Shown here: positions 55,478 through 64,000 of the stretch, one piece after another
Layout of the letters: each line of letters opens with the position of its first letter
How positions within the stretch are numbered: the stretch's first letter is position 1
Source: Piromyces finnis
Lineage: Eukaryota > Neocallimastigomycota > Neocallimastigomycetes > Neocallimastigales > Neocallimastigaceae
DNA: 64,000 nt
Assembly (NCBI GenBank): GCA_002104945.1
Contig: MCFH01000085.1
Span: 94,736-158,735, forward strand
Direction of reading: 5' to 3'
Position numbers and translations under genes: made by a program
Notes under the pieces: generated by a model
The model's input: only the letters and a program-made list of their open reading frames with translations
What the model was told of the DNA's origin: nothing
Database searches by the model: none

Positions 55478-56359
55478 ATGAGCAATTCTACTACAAGGAT
55501 AGATTTCAAGGAGTTGAAGAAGGAACTCAAGGATATAGAAAAACTTTCCAAAGATAATTTGGACATAAGATCCTGGGCTTCTGAAATAAGTTTATGGATT
55601 GAACTTCAAGATATCACTAGTGCCAAGAAAATTTACATGGCATGTGTGCTTACTTCTAAGGGTGAACCAAGAAAGGTAATCCAAGAGTTGGAAGATAAAG
55701 ACAGTGATAGTGAAGATGAATATGAAAGTGAAAATGAAGAAGAGAATCAGAAAAATGAATCTAATGAAGAAGATTATCCCTCACTTGGGAAAATTATCAA
55801 TGCCCTTGAAACATTTTATGGGTTAAAAGAAGATCAAAGTATGTTATTACGGGAACTAAGAAGACTACGTATAAGAAGAAATGAATCAGTTAAAGATTTC
55901 AATAGAAGATATAGATCTTTATATTTAAAGTTGGATAAGAAAAAGAAGAAGCAGATTAGTGTGTTAGATTATGCAGATTCTTTACAAAATAATAAAGAAG
56001 CATGGAGAAAAGTATCTTTAAAAGATGATATCACCCTAGAAAAGGCCTTTAAGATAGCTGAGAAGGTAGATAGGTTATCTACTAGAATAGATAATGATGG
56101 TAATCTACCAACGACTACTGCAATAACCAAAAGTTATAATAATTTTCAACCATACAAGAGAAAAGTTTCTTTTACTGAAGCCAAAAAGCCTAATAAAGAT
56201 GATGAAATGAATAACCTAGTCAAGAAAATGAAAAATTTAACTATTAAAGCTTGTTTCTTCTGTAGTGAACCTGGTCATTATCAACAAAATTGCCCAAAAC
56301 TTCAAGCTATTATTGAAGGAAACAAGAAGCGTTATTATGATAATCATTTAAATCATTAA
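55478..56359 (+). CDS. Gag protein of the Ty3-like element
   Basis: 293 aa starting MSNSTTRIDFKELKK. The N-terminal two thirds are helical and charged, with an acidic Glu/Asp stretch (about 75-100) and capsid-like helices (ALETFYGLKEDQSMLLRELR, ESVKDFNRRYRSLYLKLD). Near 258-271 is one CCHC zinc knuckle (CFFCSEPGHYQQNC) for binding element RNA. The stop at 56357 lies one codon after a TTTAAAT slippery site, so a fraction of ribosomes should shift -1 into pol. Gag assembles the particle in which the RNA is copied. Confidence 0.93.
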   Translation: MSNSTTRIDFKELKKELKDIEKLSKDNLDIRSWASEISLWIELQDITSAKKIYMACVLTSKGEPRKVIQELEDKDSDSEDEYESENEEENQKNESNEEDYPSLGKIINALETFYGLKEDQSMLLRELRRLRIRRNESVKDFNRRYRSLYLKLDKKKKKQISVLDYADSLQNNKEAWRKVSLKDDITLEKAFKIAEKVDRLSTRIDNDGNLPTTTAITKSYNNFQPYKRKVSFTEAKKPNKDDEMNNLVKKMKNLTIKACFFCSEPGHYQQNCPKLQAIIEGNKKRYYDNHLNH

Positions 56360-56415
56360 GTGGGAGAAGAAGCACTCCCATCGTCAATAAAATAGCTTCA
56401 GCTCAGTATCAGTCA
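56344..56415 (+). other. Gag-Pol overlap and frameshift region
   Basis: The pol frame is open from 56344, just after an in-frame TAA at 56341, so it overlaps the last 16 nt of gag and continues without a stop into the pol reading frame. The first pol-frame ATG is only at 56416. The expected product is therefore a Gag-Pol fusion through a -1 shift at 56347-56353. Confidence 0.75.
56347..56399 (+). promoter_or_regulatory. -1 ribosomal frameshift signal: slippery site plus predicted H-type pseudoknot
   Basis: T TTA AAT (56347-56353) in the gag frame is a canonical XXXYYYZ heptamer. After a 7-nt spacer, stem 1 pairs TGGGAG (56361-56366) with CTCCCA (56375-56380). Loop bases GAAGC (56369-56373) pair with GCTTC (56395-56399) as stem 2. 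Loop lengths are 2, 1 and 14 nt, the last A-rich. This is the standard geometry of stimulatory pseudoknots. Confidence 0.8.
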
Positions 56416-59400
56416 ATGCCAAGTGAAGAAACAACAAGCCAGAGTGATTGGTCGAAAGAAGAATATGATGAAGAAATCGAAAGTGACTTTGAAGATACTG
56501 ATATTAATGAACAGTTCTTTGTATGTGCTAATAAAAGGAAGTTGGATAAAATAAGCAAAGAACAAGATGGTAATAAAGAAAAACGACTTCACAAAAACTT
56601 GAAAAATGATCCTAGACCTATTCTTACACCTGCTCTTAGGAAACGTAAAGCACAAGAATTAGAAAATATACCAATAGATGTTTCTCCTAAGCAACTGCAT
56701 CCTTCTATTATTGCTCAACCGAATATCAGAGAACAAAAACTAAAAGAAAGAAAACTTCGGGATAAAGAGCGTGCTAGTAGTAGTGAACAAAAGGAAGAAG
56801 AAAAGAATGAATTGGCAAGTTCTAATGAAGATCCTATTATTATCGACTATGATGAAGAAGAAATGTTGTCTGCAATTACAGATAAGAAAGGTGCTAAGGT
56901 GGTAGAGAAAGATAACACAAGTGAATCAACCAAATCTACTTCTAATTCAACTCTAAATAAATTAATGAAAGAGCAAAAGAAAGAAAAACCTGCAGAATCG
57001 AAGGTTAAGAAAACTGCTAGAAATATTCAAATGATAGCAGATACGGAAGAATATAATGTAGTTAAAGATCTTAACGAAACAAAATGCAATATTACTTTTG
57101 GTCAATTACTTAACTCGGCTCCAAAGTTACGAACGCAAGTGTCACAAGGTCTTAAACTGGAAAAGAACAACACAAAAATTGTGGGAGCTCTGGAGAATTT
57201 TAATGCTACTTCGGTATTAGTAAATAATGTAGATCATTTGTATGTAAGCAAAAGTAAAGAAGTATCAGAAGAAGATATCGCTATGGTAGATGCAACGGTT
57301 GATGGGGTACCAGGTAAATTATTAGTTGATTCCTGTAGCAACTTAAGTATTATAACAAAAAAATATTTAGATAAACTTCCCCATCAATATGAATCTATTG
57401 GATTGAGTTGTGGAAGAATACGTTTAGCTACTAAAAATGATGACTATTCGGAAGGTATAATTATTAGAGTACCGGTCCAGATAAATGATCTTACAATCAC
57501 TGCTGATTTTAGAGTGGTGGATAAAGAAGACCCCTTTTATGATATGTTAATTAATTTGAAAACCCAAATGGATAACAACTTAATTATCCACCCACTTCGC
57601 TATAGTCTTTGCAGATTTAATTCAAATGGATTTATTGAAGATATTGCTCCAATTAATAACAAATATGATGATGAAGAAAAGATTATGTGTATGATACGTA
57701 GAGTCGGTGATGAAGATTTTAAAAGTGATTTGAAAAATATTGAAGGTTTACCACCTTCAGAATATATTCACAATAAAAATTTTACTGAGACTCTTAATGA
57801 AAAGTATCGAGAACAAATTGTTCGGATATTGGAAGAGAATATTGAAATTATTGCTACTTCTTCTGAAGAACTAACACCTTCGAATTTAACTCCCCATAAG
57901 ATTAATTTAAAGCCAGGAGCAAAGCCAATTAAACAAAGATCATATAGGTTAGCCAAGTTCAAATCTGATATACTTAAGGAAGAATTGTCTAAATTGATTA
58001 ATAAAAAGCTAATTGAGCCATCGTACTCGGAATGGTCTTCTCCGGTGGTTTTGGTCCCGAAGCATAATGGGAAATGGAGAATGTGCGTGGACTATCGAAG
58101 AGTTAATGATTTGTCTGAAAAGGATGCCTATTCAATTCCTTTTATAGATGAGATATTTGATAGTTTACATGGTGCAACTATATTCACTACTATGGACTTA
58201 TATTCCGGCTATCATCAAATCCTTATGGATGAAGAAAGCGTTGAATTGACAAGTTTTACAACTAAGTTTGGAAATTACCAATTCAAGGTTATGCCTTTTG
58301 GTCTCACTGGAGCACCCGCTACATTTCAGAGGGAGATGAATCGGATTCTGTTTCCGTTAATTGGAAAGTGTGTTTATAACTTCATTGATGATATTCTGAT
58401 CTATTCAAAGAGTATTGAAGAACATATTGAACATATAAATCAAGTTTTAGCAATTTTCCGGGAAAACAAACTAAAAATCAATATTGAAAAATGTCATTTT
58501 ATGCAAACTGAAGTTGACGTGTTAGGCCATCGTTTAACTACAGAAGGTCTTAAACCATTAGATAACAAAATCCAAGCTATAAAAAATTGGAAACCTCCTT
58601 CGAATATCCATGAATTAAGATCATTCCTAGGTTCAATTGGATATTATAGAGATTTTATTCCTAATTATGCTAAACTTACTGCTCCCTTGTGTAAGCTGCT
58701 TAGAAAAGGTGTTCCTTTCAAATGGTGTAATGAACAACAAGAGAGTTTTATTATATTGAAAGAAAAGTTAATTAATGCGCCTATTCTGAAATTCCCTGAT
58801 TTTGAGAAAGAATTTATAATCCGAACAGATGCATCGTATGAAGGAATCGGAGGAGTATTATTACAAAAGGAAGGCACAGATATTGAACATCCAATTCATT
58901 ATATTAGCCGAAGTCTGACGAAAGCAGAAAAAAATTATGGAATTACTGACTTGGAAGGGACTGCCTTATTTTACTGCATTACTAAATTAAAGCCTTATAT
59001 AATGGGAAGTCCATTCAAGACTATCGTCTATACTGATCATAAACCATTAATTGGATTATTTAAAAATAAGGAGCCAAACAATGCAAGACAAACAAGATGG
59101 TGTTTAACAGCTAGTATGCTAGGAGTTGATATTCGTTATGAACAAGGTAAAAAGAATGTTGTAGCAGATGCACTGTCTCGAATGAGAAATGACAAAGATA
59201 AGGAAGTGTTAGCTACTAAAATTAATAAAGGTATAGAAGAAACCATGCTATCTAAGGTAATTAAAGAATTTGTTGAAGAAAAGTTCACCAAAATAGATGG
59301 GGTGGATTACTTTATTGATGGAAGGAATTATCGAAAACTGATCACGGAAACCAATGAAAAGCTGAAATTGATTTTGGAAGCTCATAACATTGGACATGAA

Positions 59401-60402
59401 GGATATTATAAAACTTATCAACGTCTGAGAAAAAGCTATTATTGGAACGACATGGTTAATGATATTCGAAGAGTTGTAGCCAAATGTGAAAAATGCCAAC
59501 TTAATCGCCCTCAACCATATCCAGAACCTACGGAAAATCTTCCAACTGAGGTTGAAGCTCCTTTCACTCATCTGGGTTTAGATATCATTGGTCCATTGGT
59601 AAAAACTCGTAACAATAACCAATATATTATAGTTGCAGTGGATCATTTCACAAAATGGGTCGAAGCAGAACCCACCGAAAATATCACTTCAAAGGATGTC
59701 ATAAAATTTTTAATCAATGTTTTCTCTCGGCATGGAGTACCACAAGTCATTACAACCGATAACGGTGTCCAATTTACCTCAGATATGACCAAAGTTTTCC
59801 TGGACTTATATGATGTCTATGTCAAGTTTGTCTCAACTTATCATCCTGAAAGTAATGGTTTGACTGAAAATAGAAACAAAGAAATTGGAAAGCTTCTAAG
59901 ACTGCTTGGAAAAGAAAACAAGGATTGGGATGAAATTTTGCCTTCTGCTCTTTGGGCGCTCAGAACTACTAAAAATACTGTCACAAACCATTCTAGTTTT
60001 GAATTGGTTTATGGAAGAGAAGATCAGCAACCCTTTGATATTGCCGCCAGACCTACTAAGGGTATTAATCAGTCTTCGGATGAAATCTTACTTGAGAAGT
60101 TTATTAATCATTACAGGTGGACGTTGGAAGCTTGTGAAAATATTAAAAATGCGAATAAATACTGGGCTACTAGAAGGGAAGAAAAACAAAGTATGACTAA
60201 GGGCAAAAATATCCATATCGGTGATCTAGTATTAGTTAGAAATTTTAATCGAACGAAGTTAGAACCTTATTTCGTTGGACCACTCAAAGTTGTCAAGAAA
60301 CAATTCAATACGGTTACTTTAGCTGATATATCCACTGGAATTCAGATGAACCGAAATGTTCATCTTAAGAACATTGTAAAGTTTAACTCTGCTTTTGCGT
60401 AA
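56416..60402 (+). CDS. Pol polyprotein of the Ty3-like element: protease, RT, RNase H, integrase
   Basis: 1328 aa from the first ATG, though translation probably enters by frameshift from gag. A charged N-terminal region (1-280) leads to an aspartic protease near 300. Its active site reads LLVDSCSNLSI, with Cys where DSG/DTG is expected. Reverse transcriptase (about 500-690) has WRMCVDYRRVND, TMDLYSGYHQI, MPFGLTGAPATFQ and the catalytic FIDD at 655-658. RNase H (about 797-915) starts RTDASYEGIGGVLL. Integrase has the HHCC zinc site (HNIGH near 993; CEKC) and a D,D-35-E core (LDIIGPL near 1056, TDNG near 1114, then Glu 36 residues on). No chromodomain is visible; the end (LVLVRNFNRTKLEPYFVGPL) is the usual C-terminal fold. 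All catalytic residues except the protease Gly are present. Confidence 0.95.
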   Translation: MPSEETTSQSDWSKEEYDEEIESDFEDTDINEQFFVCANKRKLDKISKEQDGNKEKRLHKNLKNDPRPILTPALRKRKAQELENIPIDVSPKQLHPSIIAQPNIREQKLKERKLRDKERASSSEQKEEEKNELASSNEDPIIIDYDEEEMLSAITDKKGAKVVEKDNTSESTKSTSNSTLNKLMKEQKKEKPAESKVKKTARNIQMIADTEEYNVVKDLNETKCNITFGQLLNSAPKLRTQVSQGLKLEKNNTKIVGALENFNATSVLVNNVDHLYVSKSKEVSEEDIAMVDATVDGVPGKLLVDSCSNLSIITKKYLDKLPHQYESIGLSCGRIRLATKNDDYSEGIIIRVPVQINDLTITADFRVVDKEDPFYDMLINLKTQMDNNLIIHPLRYSLCRFNSNGFIEDIAPINNKYDDEEKIMCMIRRVGDEDFKSDLKNIEGLPPSEYIHNKNFTETLNEKYREQIVRILEENIEIIATSSEELTPSNLTPHKINLKPGAKPIKQRSYRLAKFKSDILKEELSKLINKKLIEPSYSEWSSPVVLVPKHNGKWRMCVDYRRVNDLSEKDAYSIPFIDEIFDSLHGATIFTTMDLYSGYHQILMDEESVELTSFTTKFGNYQFKVMPFGLTGAPATFQREMNRILFPLIGKCVYNFIDDILIYSKSIEEHIEHINQVLAIFRENKLKINIEKCHFMQTEVDVLGHRLTTEGLKPLDNKIQAIKNWKPPSNIHELRSFLGSIGYYRDFIPNYAKLTAPLCKLLRKGVPFKWCNEQQESFIILKEKLINAPILKFPDFEKEFIIRTDASYEGIGGVLLQKEGTDIEHPIHYISRSLTKAEKNYGITDLEGTALFYCITKLKPYIMGSPFKTIVYTDHKPLIGLFKNKEPNNARQTRWCLTASMLGVDIRYEQGKKNVVADALSRMRNDKDKEVLATKINKGIEETMLSKVIKEFVEEKFTKIDGVDYFIDGRNYRKLITETNEKLKLILEAHNIGHEGYYKTYQRLRKSYYWNDMVNDIRRVVAKCEKCQLNRPQPYPEPTENLPTEVEAPFTHLGLDIIGPLVKTRNNNQYIIVAVDHFTKWVEAEPTENITSKDVIKFLINVFSRHGVPQVITTDNGVQFTSDMTKVFLDLYDVYVKFVSTYHPESNGLTENRNKEIGKLLRLLGKENKDWDEILPSALWALRTTKNTVTNHSSFELVYGREDQQPFDIAARPTKGINQSSDEILLEKFINHYRWTLEACENIKNANKYWATRREEKQSMTKGKNIHIGDLVLVRNFNRTKLEPYFVGPLKVVKKQFNTVTLADISTGIQMNRNVHLKNIVKFNSAFA

Positions 60403-60425
60403 GCAAGAGACTTCGTGGGGGCACT

Positions 60426-61130
60426 TGTTAAGGAACCAACAAATAATGTTATTCTTGTCATAATTAATGATTATGACCTAATCCATTATTGTTCCTAAAT
60501 GTATGAAAACTTTACAATATTCTTATTTGTAAATTAATGTATACACTTAAATTATATTTAAAATTATTAATAATTATTTTTATTGAACTTAAATTTTATT
60601 TTATTAAACTTAAAAATTAATTTAGTAATAATAATATATTGAAAATTATAGTTTATTGAACTTTTAGTTTAATTTATCAAGTTAATGAATTTTTATTAAT
60701 TAAAATTATGAATAATATTTCTGTAAAATAGTAAAATTTTTTAGTTAAATATATTTAAAGTAAACTTTTAATGTATGTTAATCAATTTAATAATATGTAT
60801 AAATATTTATTATAATAGTAATGTAATTTTATTATTCATTTAAAAGTAATTTAAATACTAAAATTATGTAAATAATTAAAGACTAATTCTTTTAATTAAC
60901 ACTACTTAATTTTTTACAAAAAGTATAAAAAGGTGTATATTATAAGAATTAGAGAATATACAGATATTTTTATTTTTATTTTTATTTTATTTTATAATTT
61001 TATATTAATATCTTAATAAAACAATTTTATTAATAAAACAATTTTTCTTATTTCATTTTAATATTATTTTTGAGTATTAATAAATTTATTAATATTTTAT
61101 AAATAAAAGTAAATTCCTCGAACCGTAACA
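60426..61130 (+). repeat. 3' LTR
   Basis: Near-identical partner of 53227-53930, with the same TGTTA...TAACA ends, dyad and TATA box. It provides the polyadenylation signals of the element transcript. Confidence 0.96.
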
Positions 61131-61134
61131 TTTG
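61131..61134. repeat. Target-site duplication (TTTG), right
   Basis: Matches 53223-53226. It is followed immediately by TGATAACGG, read here as the end of a second LTR. Confidence 0.65.
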
Positions 61135-61758
61135 TGATAACGGATTGGTAGTTATATTACAACTTTTTAACTACTTCTTCTGTTATCTTATATTGTTTTA
61201 TCTCGACAGCTATTGTACGAGCTTTAACAATATCTACTAGTTTTATTAATTTATTTTAAGTTATTTTATAATTTTAATAGTTTTATTATTTTAATAATAT
61301 TTATATAGAATAATAACACCAGATTTATTCTATAAAATATTATTTATTATTAACACAATAATTACAAATTAGACAAGTTTAATTTCGTTTTTATATTTTC
61401 TTTTATTTATTGTTCTTACGCTCTTTTTAACAATAATTTTTATTATATAAAAACTTATTTTTTTTGTCTTTTAAATATTATTATGTATTCACTAATTAAT
61501 TATATTAACTATTATTAAAATTTAACTTATTATTAGTAATCTAAGTCTTCTCATTTTCTACTAAAAATTATTATTATTCTTTATAATAAAAATTATTTTT
61601 ATAATTTAACCCAATCAAATATATAAATTTATAAAATATTTGATTTTATGTAAATTATATTTTTATAATAAACTATATAAAATTATTTAATAATTATTTT
61701 ATAATAAAAATTTCTACTAATATCAAATGTATAATATATTTATAATTATTATTTATCA
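61135..61758 (-). repeat. Candidate 3' LTR of a second, opposite-facing LTR element
   Basis: On the minus strand it begins TGATAA (61758) directly after a polypurine tract and ends TTATCA (61135), a 6-bp terminal inverted repeat with TG...CA ends. The end AATCCGTTATCA resembles the CCGTAACA end of the neighbouring element. No second copy is in view to prove it, as the 5' LTR would lie beyond the window. Confidence 0.55.
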
Positions 61759-61775
61759 AGATTTCCTCCCCTAAG
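61759..61775 (-). other. Polypurine tract of the second element
   Basis: On the minus strand TTAGGGGAGGAAATCT lies directly against the TGATAA start of the candidate LTR, the correct place for plus-strand priming. Confidence 0.55.
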
Positions 61776-62093
61776 ATACGACTTAGTGGTAGCTGATAAA
61801 AATATTCATAAATAATAATAAATATATAAGTTTTTGATATTTTTATACTAAAGATTTAAAAATTTAAATTTTTTTTTTTTTCTATATATATGATAAAAAT
61901 AATATAAAATAAGGTTTATAAAAAAAATGATGAAAAATTTGAAAATTTTTATTAATAAAATTTTTTTTTCAAAGAGAAATAAAAAAAATGAAGTGAAATT
62001 TTGTTAAATGTCGTAGTGTAAATATTTTTGTGTTTTTATATATTTTTGTAATGTAATTGTCGTATTATTTGTATATAAATGTTTAATGTGGTT
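61776..62093. other. Spacer between the protease ORF and the polypurine tract
   Basis: About 320 bp of AT-rich sequence. No reverse transcriptase, RNase H or integrase sequence is recognisable in any frame. Confidence 0.6.
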
Positions 62094-64000
62094 TTATCTT
62101 TCTTTAAACTTTGAAAATAGATGAAATTTTGATTTTAATATGTCGAAATAATGTCGTTTTAAAATTGAAGTTACTGATTTGATATAATCTTTTAGATTGA
62201 AAATAATTGAATTTGAAATACTTTCTTTTACACTTTTTATTATACTGAAATATATATTCTTAAACGAATTATTTGATGAATTTTTGATTATATCATTTTG
62301 TTTATTTCGCTTTTTTCTTGATTTTAATTTCCTGTTAATATTAATATTCAAATGATTATATTTTAGAATTTTACTTTTATTTTTATATATCTTGATTTTG
62401 TGGCATTTTTCGTGAATAATTGGCGTTTTTTCTGCTTCATCACGGCCGACAAGATTTGACTTATTAATTGAAAATTTAATAAGTGAATCGTTTTTAATTC
62501 TTTTTGGAAATTTGCTGAAATTTGAATGAAAAATGTGATATTTTGGATAAAAATATTTATTTTTAAATTTGATTAAATGTCGAAATTTAATTGAATATAA
62601 AAGTTTGTTTTTATTGTTAAAAGTCGAATTAAAATTTTGAATTTTGATATTATTATTAAATGAATTAAATTGAGATTCATTAATATTTGATGGATTGAAA
62701 CAATGAATCATTGAAATATTTGAAAGATTATTTTTATTTTGTTTAAAATTTGAGGGACGAGCAACCATAATAGGAGATGAATTAGTTTTCATGTAGAGAG
62801 AGTCATCATCAGGATCAATGTATAATCGGTGATTCTTTTGAGATTGACGACCTAATATAATATCATAACATGAATCTTCATCTTCTAGAATCCAGAATAA
62901 TGCATAGATTTTTAAATCACCAAATTTAAGAGTTAAATTAACAGCTTGATTTGTTGAAATAACTTGTTTGCTAGCTAATTTAAAGAAAGTTCTCTTAAAA
63001 TGTGTAATATTATGATTTGCTGATATTAAATTAAAGAAGGATTTAGTAATAACATTAACATCAGAACCAGTATCTACTAAAACTCGGACAATGTTATTAT
63101 CAATTGAGCCAATGACAGAAGCAATGTTGATTTTATTAATGACATTAATTTCGTTATCTGCTATATTGATAATATCATCATCATTGTCATTATCAGCATC
63201 ATCATTGTTTTCATTATTTTTATTATTATAATTTTCATTAATGATATTAATAAATGAATTAATATCATCATCATTAAGATCCATATTTTGAATGGCGTTT
63301 ATTTTCCGAACGTCATTTGGATCAAGCTTTAAACCTTTGGCACAAAGTCTTCTGATGATAGGACTGACTGCAAGCAATTGTGCAAAAGAGATACCAGCAT
63401 TTGTATTATTAAGGGCATCAAAAATATTATATTCTTTATTTTTGCCCAACATGACAATAGAACGTAGGAAGTCATAATAGTTGCTTTTGGGAGACTTTTT
63501 GCTATCTATAACTTCTTCTAATTCGTCCTGTTTACTTGGTATATCTGGACCAATTCTTCTTTTATTTCTGGTTTCTTTATTTTTCATCTTAGCAGAGGAA
63601 ATATTCTTGCCTGCAATTACCGAGGGGTCTAAGATGTCTAGGCGGGAAGTAGTGGTATGAAAATTTGAATTTTTCTCATTACGAATTTCTTGCTGTTCTT
63701 TCATCTGAGTGGCCTTTGTATGTATTGGTAATGGATTTTCTCGAAGTTTCTTTTTCTTCGACTGAGTCACGTGATCCTCATCATCACTTTCATCACTTTC
63801 TTCAGAACTTTTTCTCTTGAATGCATAAATAAGGTTTTCGATGTCCTTATCATCGACTGTATTTGTCACGTGATCACGTGTAACGTAATCCTTATCATCT
63901 TCATTGATTGGATCATCCACCAAAGGGTTAGAGAATTTTTCTTTAGAATTTGGAAATTTTTTTGTTTTATGGAAATCACGTGTATCATCAACATAGATTT
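62094..64000 (-). CDS. Protease-bearing ORF of a second Ty3-like element, no RT (5' partial)
   Basis: Open from the window edge to a stop at 62094 (more than 630 aa). No reliable start is visible, since the frame stays open past 63923 to 64000. The layout parallels the neighbouring pol N-terminus: an acidic/basic charged region (RKSSEESDESDDEDH), a helical block (YNIFDALNNTNAGISFAQLL, like ITFGQLL next door), an Asn/Asp run, then a retroviral-type aspartic protease with the intact site VLVDTGSDVNVITKSF and partner IILGRQ. Instead of reverse transcriptase, ~230 residues follow that are Lys/Asn/Ile/Phe-rich and then basic, of no recognised fold. A candidate polypurine tract and LTR lie downstream. 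It may be a non-autonomous element or a decayed pol re-opened by drift. Confidence 0.75.
   Translation of the reverse strand, partial: IYVDDTRDFHKTKKFPNSKEKFSNPLVDDPINEDDKDYVTRDHVTNTVDDKDIENLIYAFKRKSSEESDESDDEDHVTQSKKKKLRENPLPIHTKATQMKEQQEIRNEKNSNFHTTTSRLDILDPSVIAGKNISSAKMKNKETRNKRRIGPDIPSKQDELEEVIDSKKSPKSNYYDFLRSIVMLGKNKEYNIFDALNNTNAGISFAQLLAVSPIIRRLCAKGLKLDPNDVRKINAIQNMDLNDDDINSFINIINENYNNKNNENNDDADNDNDDDIINIADNEINVINKINIASVIGSIDNNIVRVLVDTGSDVNVITKSFFNLISANHNITHFKRTFFKLASKQVISTNQAVNLTLKFGDLKIYALFWILEDEDSCYDIILGRQSQKNHRLYIDPDDDSLYMKTNSSPIMVARPSNFKQNKNNLSNISMIHCFNPSNINESQFNSFNNNIKIQNFNSTFNNKNKLLYSIKFRHLIKFKNKYFYPKYHIFHSNFSKFPKRIKNDSLIKFSINKSNLVGRDEAEKTPIIHEKCHKIKIYKNKSKILKYNHLNININRKLKSRKKRNKQNDIIKNSSNNSFKNIYFSIIKSVKESISNSIIFNLKDYIKSVTSILKRHYFDILKSKFHLFSKFKER

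Larger units (their letters stand above)
53227..61130 (+). mobile_element. Complete Ty3/gypsy-type LTR retrotransposon beside tRNA-Cys
   Basis: A 7.9-kb element with ~704-bp LTRs (53227-53930 and 60426-61130), each bounded by TGTTA...TAACA and differing by only a few substitutions and small indels, such as a CATT gain near 53287. Order: 5' LTR, primer-binding region, ~1.5-kb leader, gag, a -1 frameshift overlap, pol (protease, reverse transcriptase, RNase H, integrase), 3' LTR. Integrase downstream of RNase H defines the Ty3 order. The near-identical LTRs and open frames indicate recent insertion. The left LTR begins 15 bp from the tRNA-Cys 5' end, where Pol III initiation is expected, as with yeast Ty3. 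The sequence before the 3' LTR (GTGGGGGCACT) is a poor polypurine tract. Confidence 0.96.

Overview
The window looks like nuclear DNA of an anaerobic gut fungus (Neocallimastigomycota). The intergenic DNA is extremely AT-rich, with long A/T tracts and AAT microsatellites. The genes are islands of higher GC, carry short GT...AG introns, and encode poly-Asn or Ser/Thr/Lys-rich proteins. The set of families (CotH kinase-like, an Agd3-like secreted protein, a bacterial-type DUF3737 protein) also fits. This assignment is inferred from composition and gene content only. LAYOUT. Bases 1-12145 are mostly non-coding but hold two small intron-containing minus-strand genes that are easy to miss (5221-5958 and 6221-6955), a 337-bp hexanucleotide array and several fold-back or dispersed repeats. 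12146-13301 (+) encodes a disordered three-exon protein with two KEN boxes and two D-box-like motifs. 14735-21304 (+) is an eight-exon kinesin-4-like motor with a ~100-residue Asn run. 22766-28472 is a full-length minus-strand LINE with endonuclease, reverse transcriptase and zinc knuckle; it has a poly(A) tail, a 13-bp target-site duplication and 124-bp tandem monomers in its 5' UTR, and it sits inside another unidentified A-tailed segment. 29141-31528 (-) is a secreted CotH protein. 31529-37277 is a gene desert with a fold-back element and a decayed coding fragment. 37278-40760 (+) is an Agd3-like secreted protein whose metal-binding motifs appear lost. 44407-45855 (+) is a type I membrane protein of unknown function. 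47393-48316 (+) is a TMEM19/DUF92 membrane protein, and 50225-51151 (-) is DUF3737. RIGHT END. A tRNA-Cys gene (53140-53211, -) is followed, starting 15 bp from its 5' end, by a complete Ty3/gypsy-type element (53227-61130) with near-identical LTRs, gag, pol and 4-bp flanking repeats. Its gag and pol overlap at a canonical -1 slippery heptamer with a predicted H-type pseudoknot. Directly beyond it lies what reads as the 3' LTR and polypurine tract of a second, opposite-facing LTR element. The visible ORF of that second element has an aspartic protease but no reverse transcriptase before the polypurine tract. The right end therefore looks like a tRNA-gene integration hotspot holding an autonomous and a possibly non-autonomous element. 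Exon joins given below were read by eye from splice consensus and reading phase, without transcript evidence.
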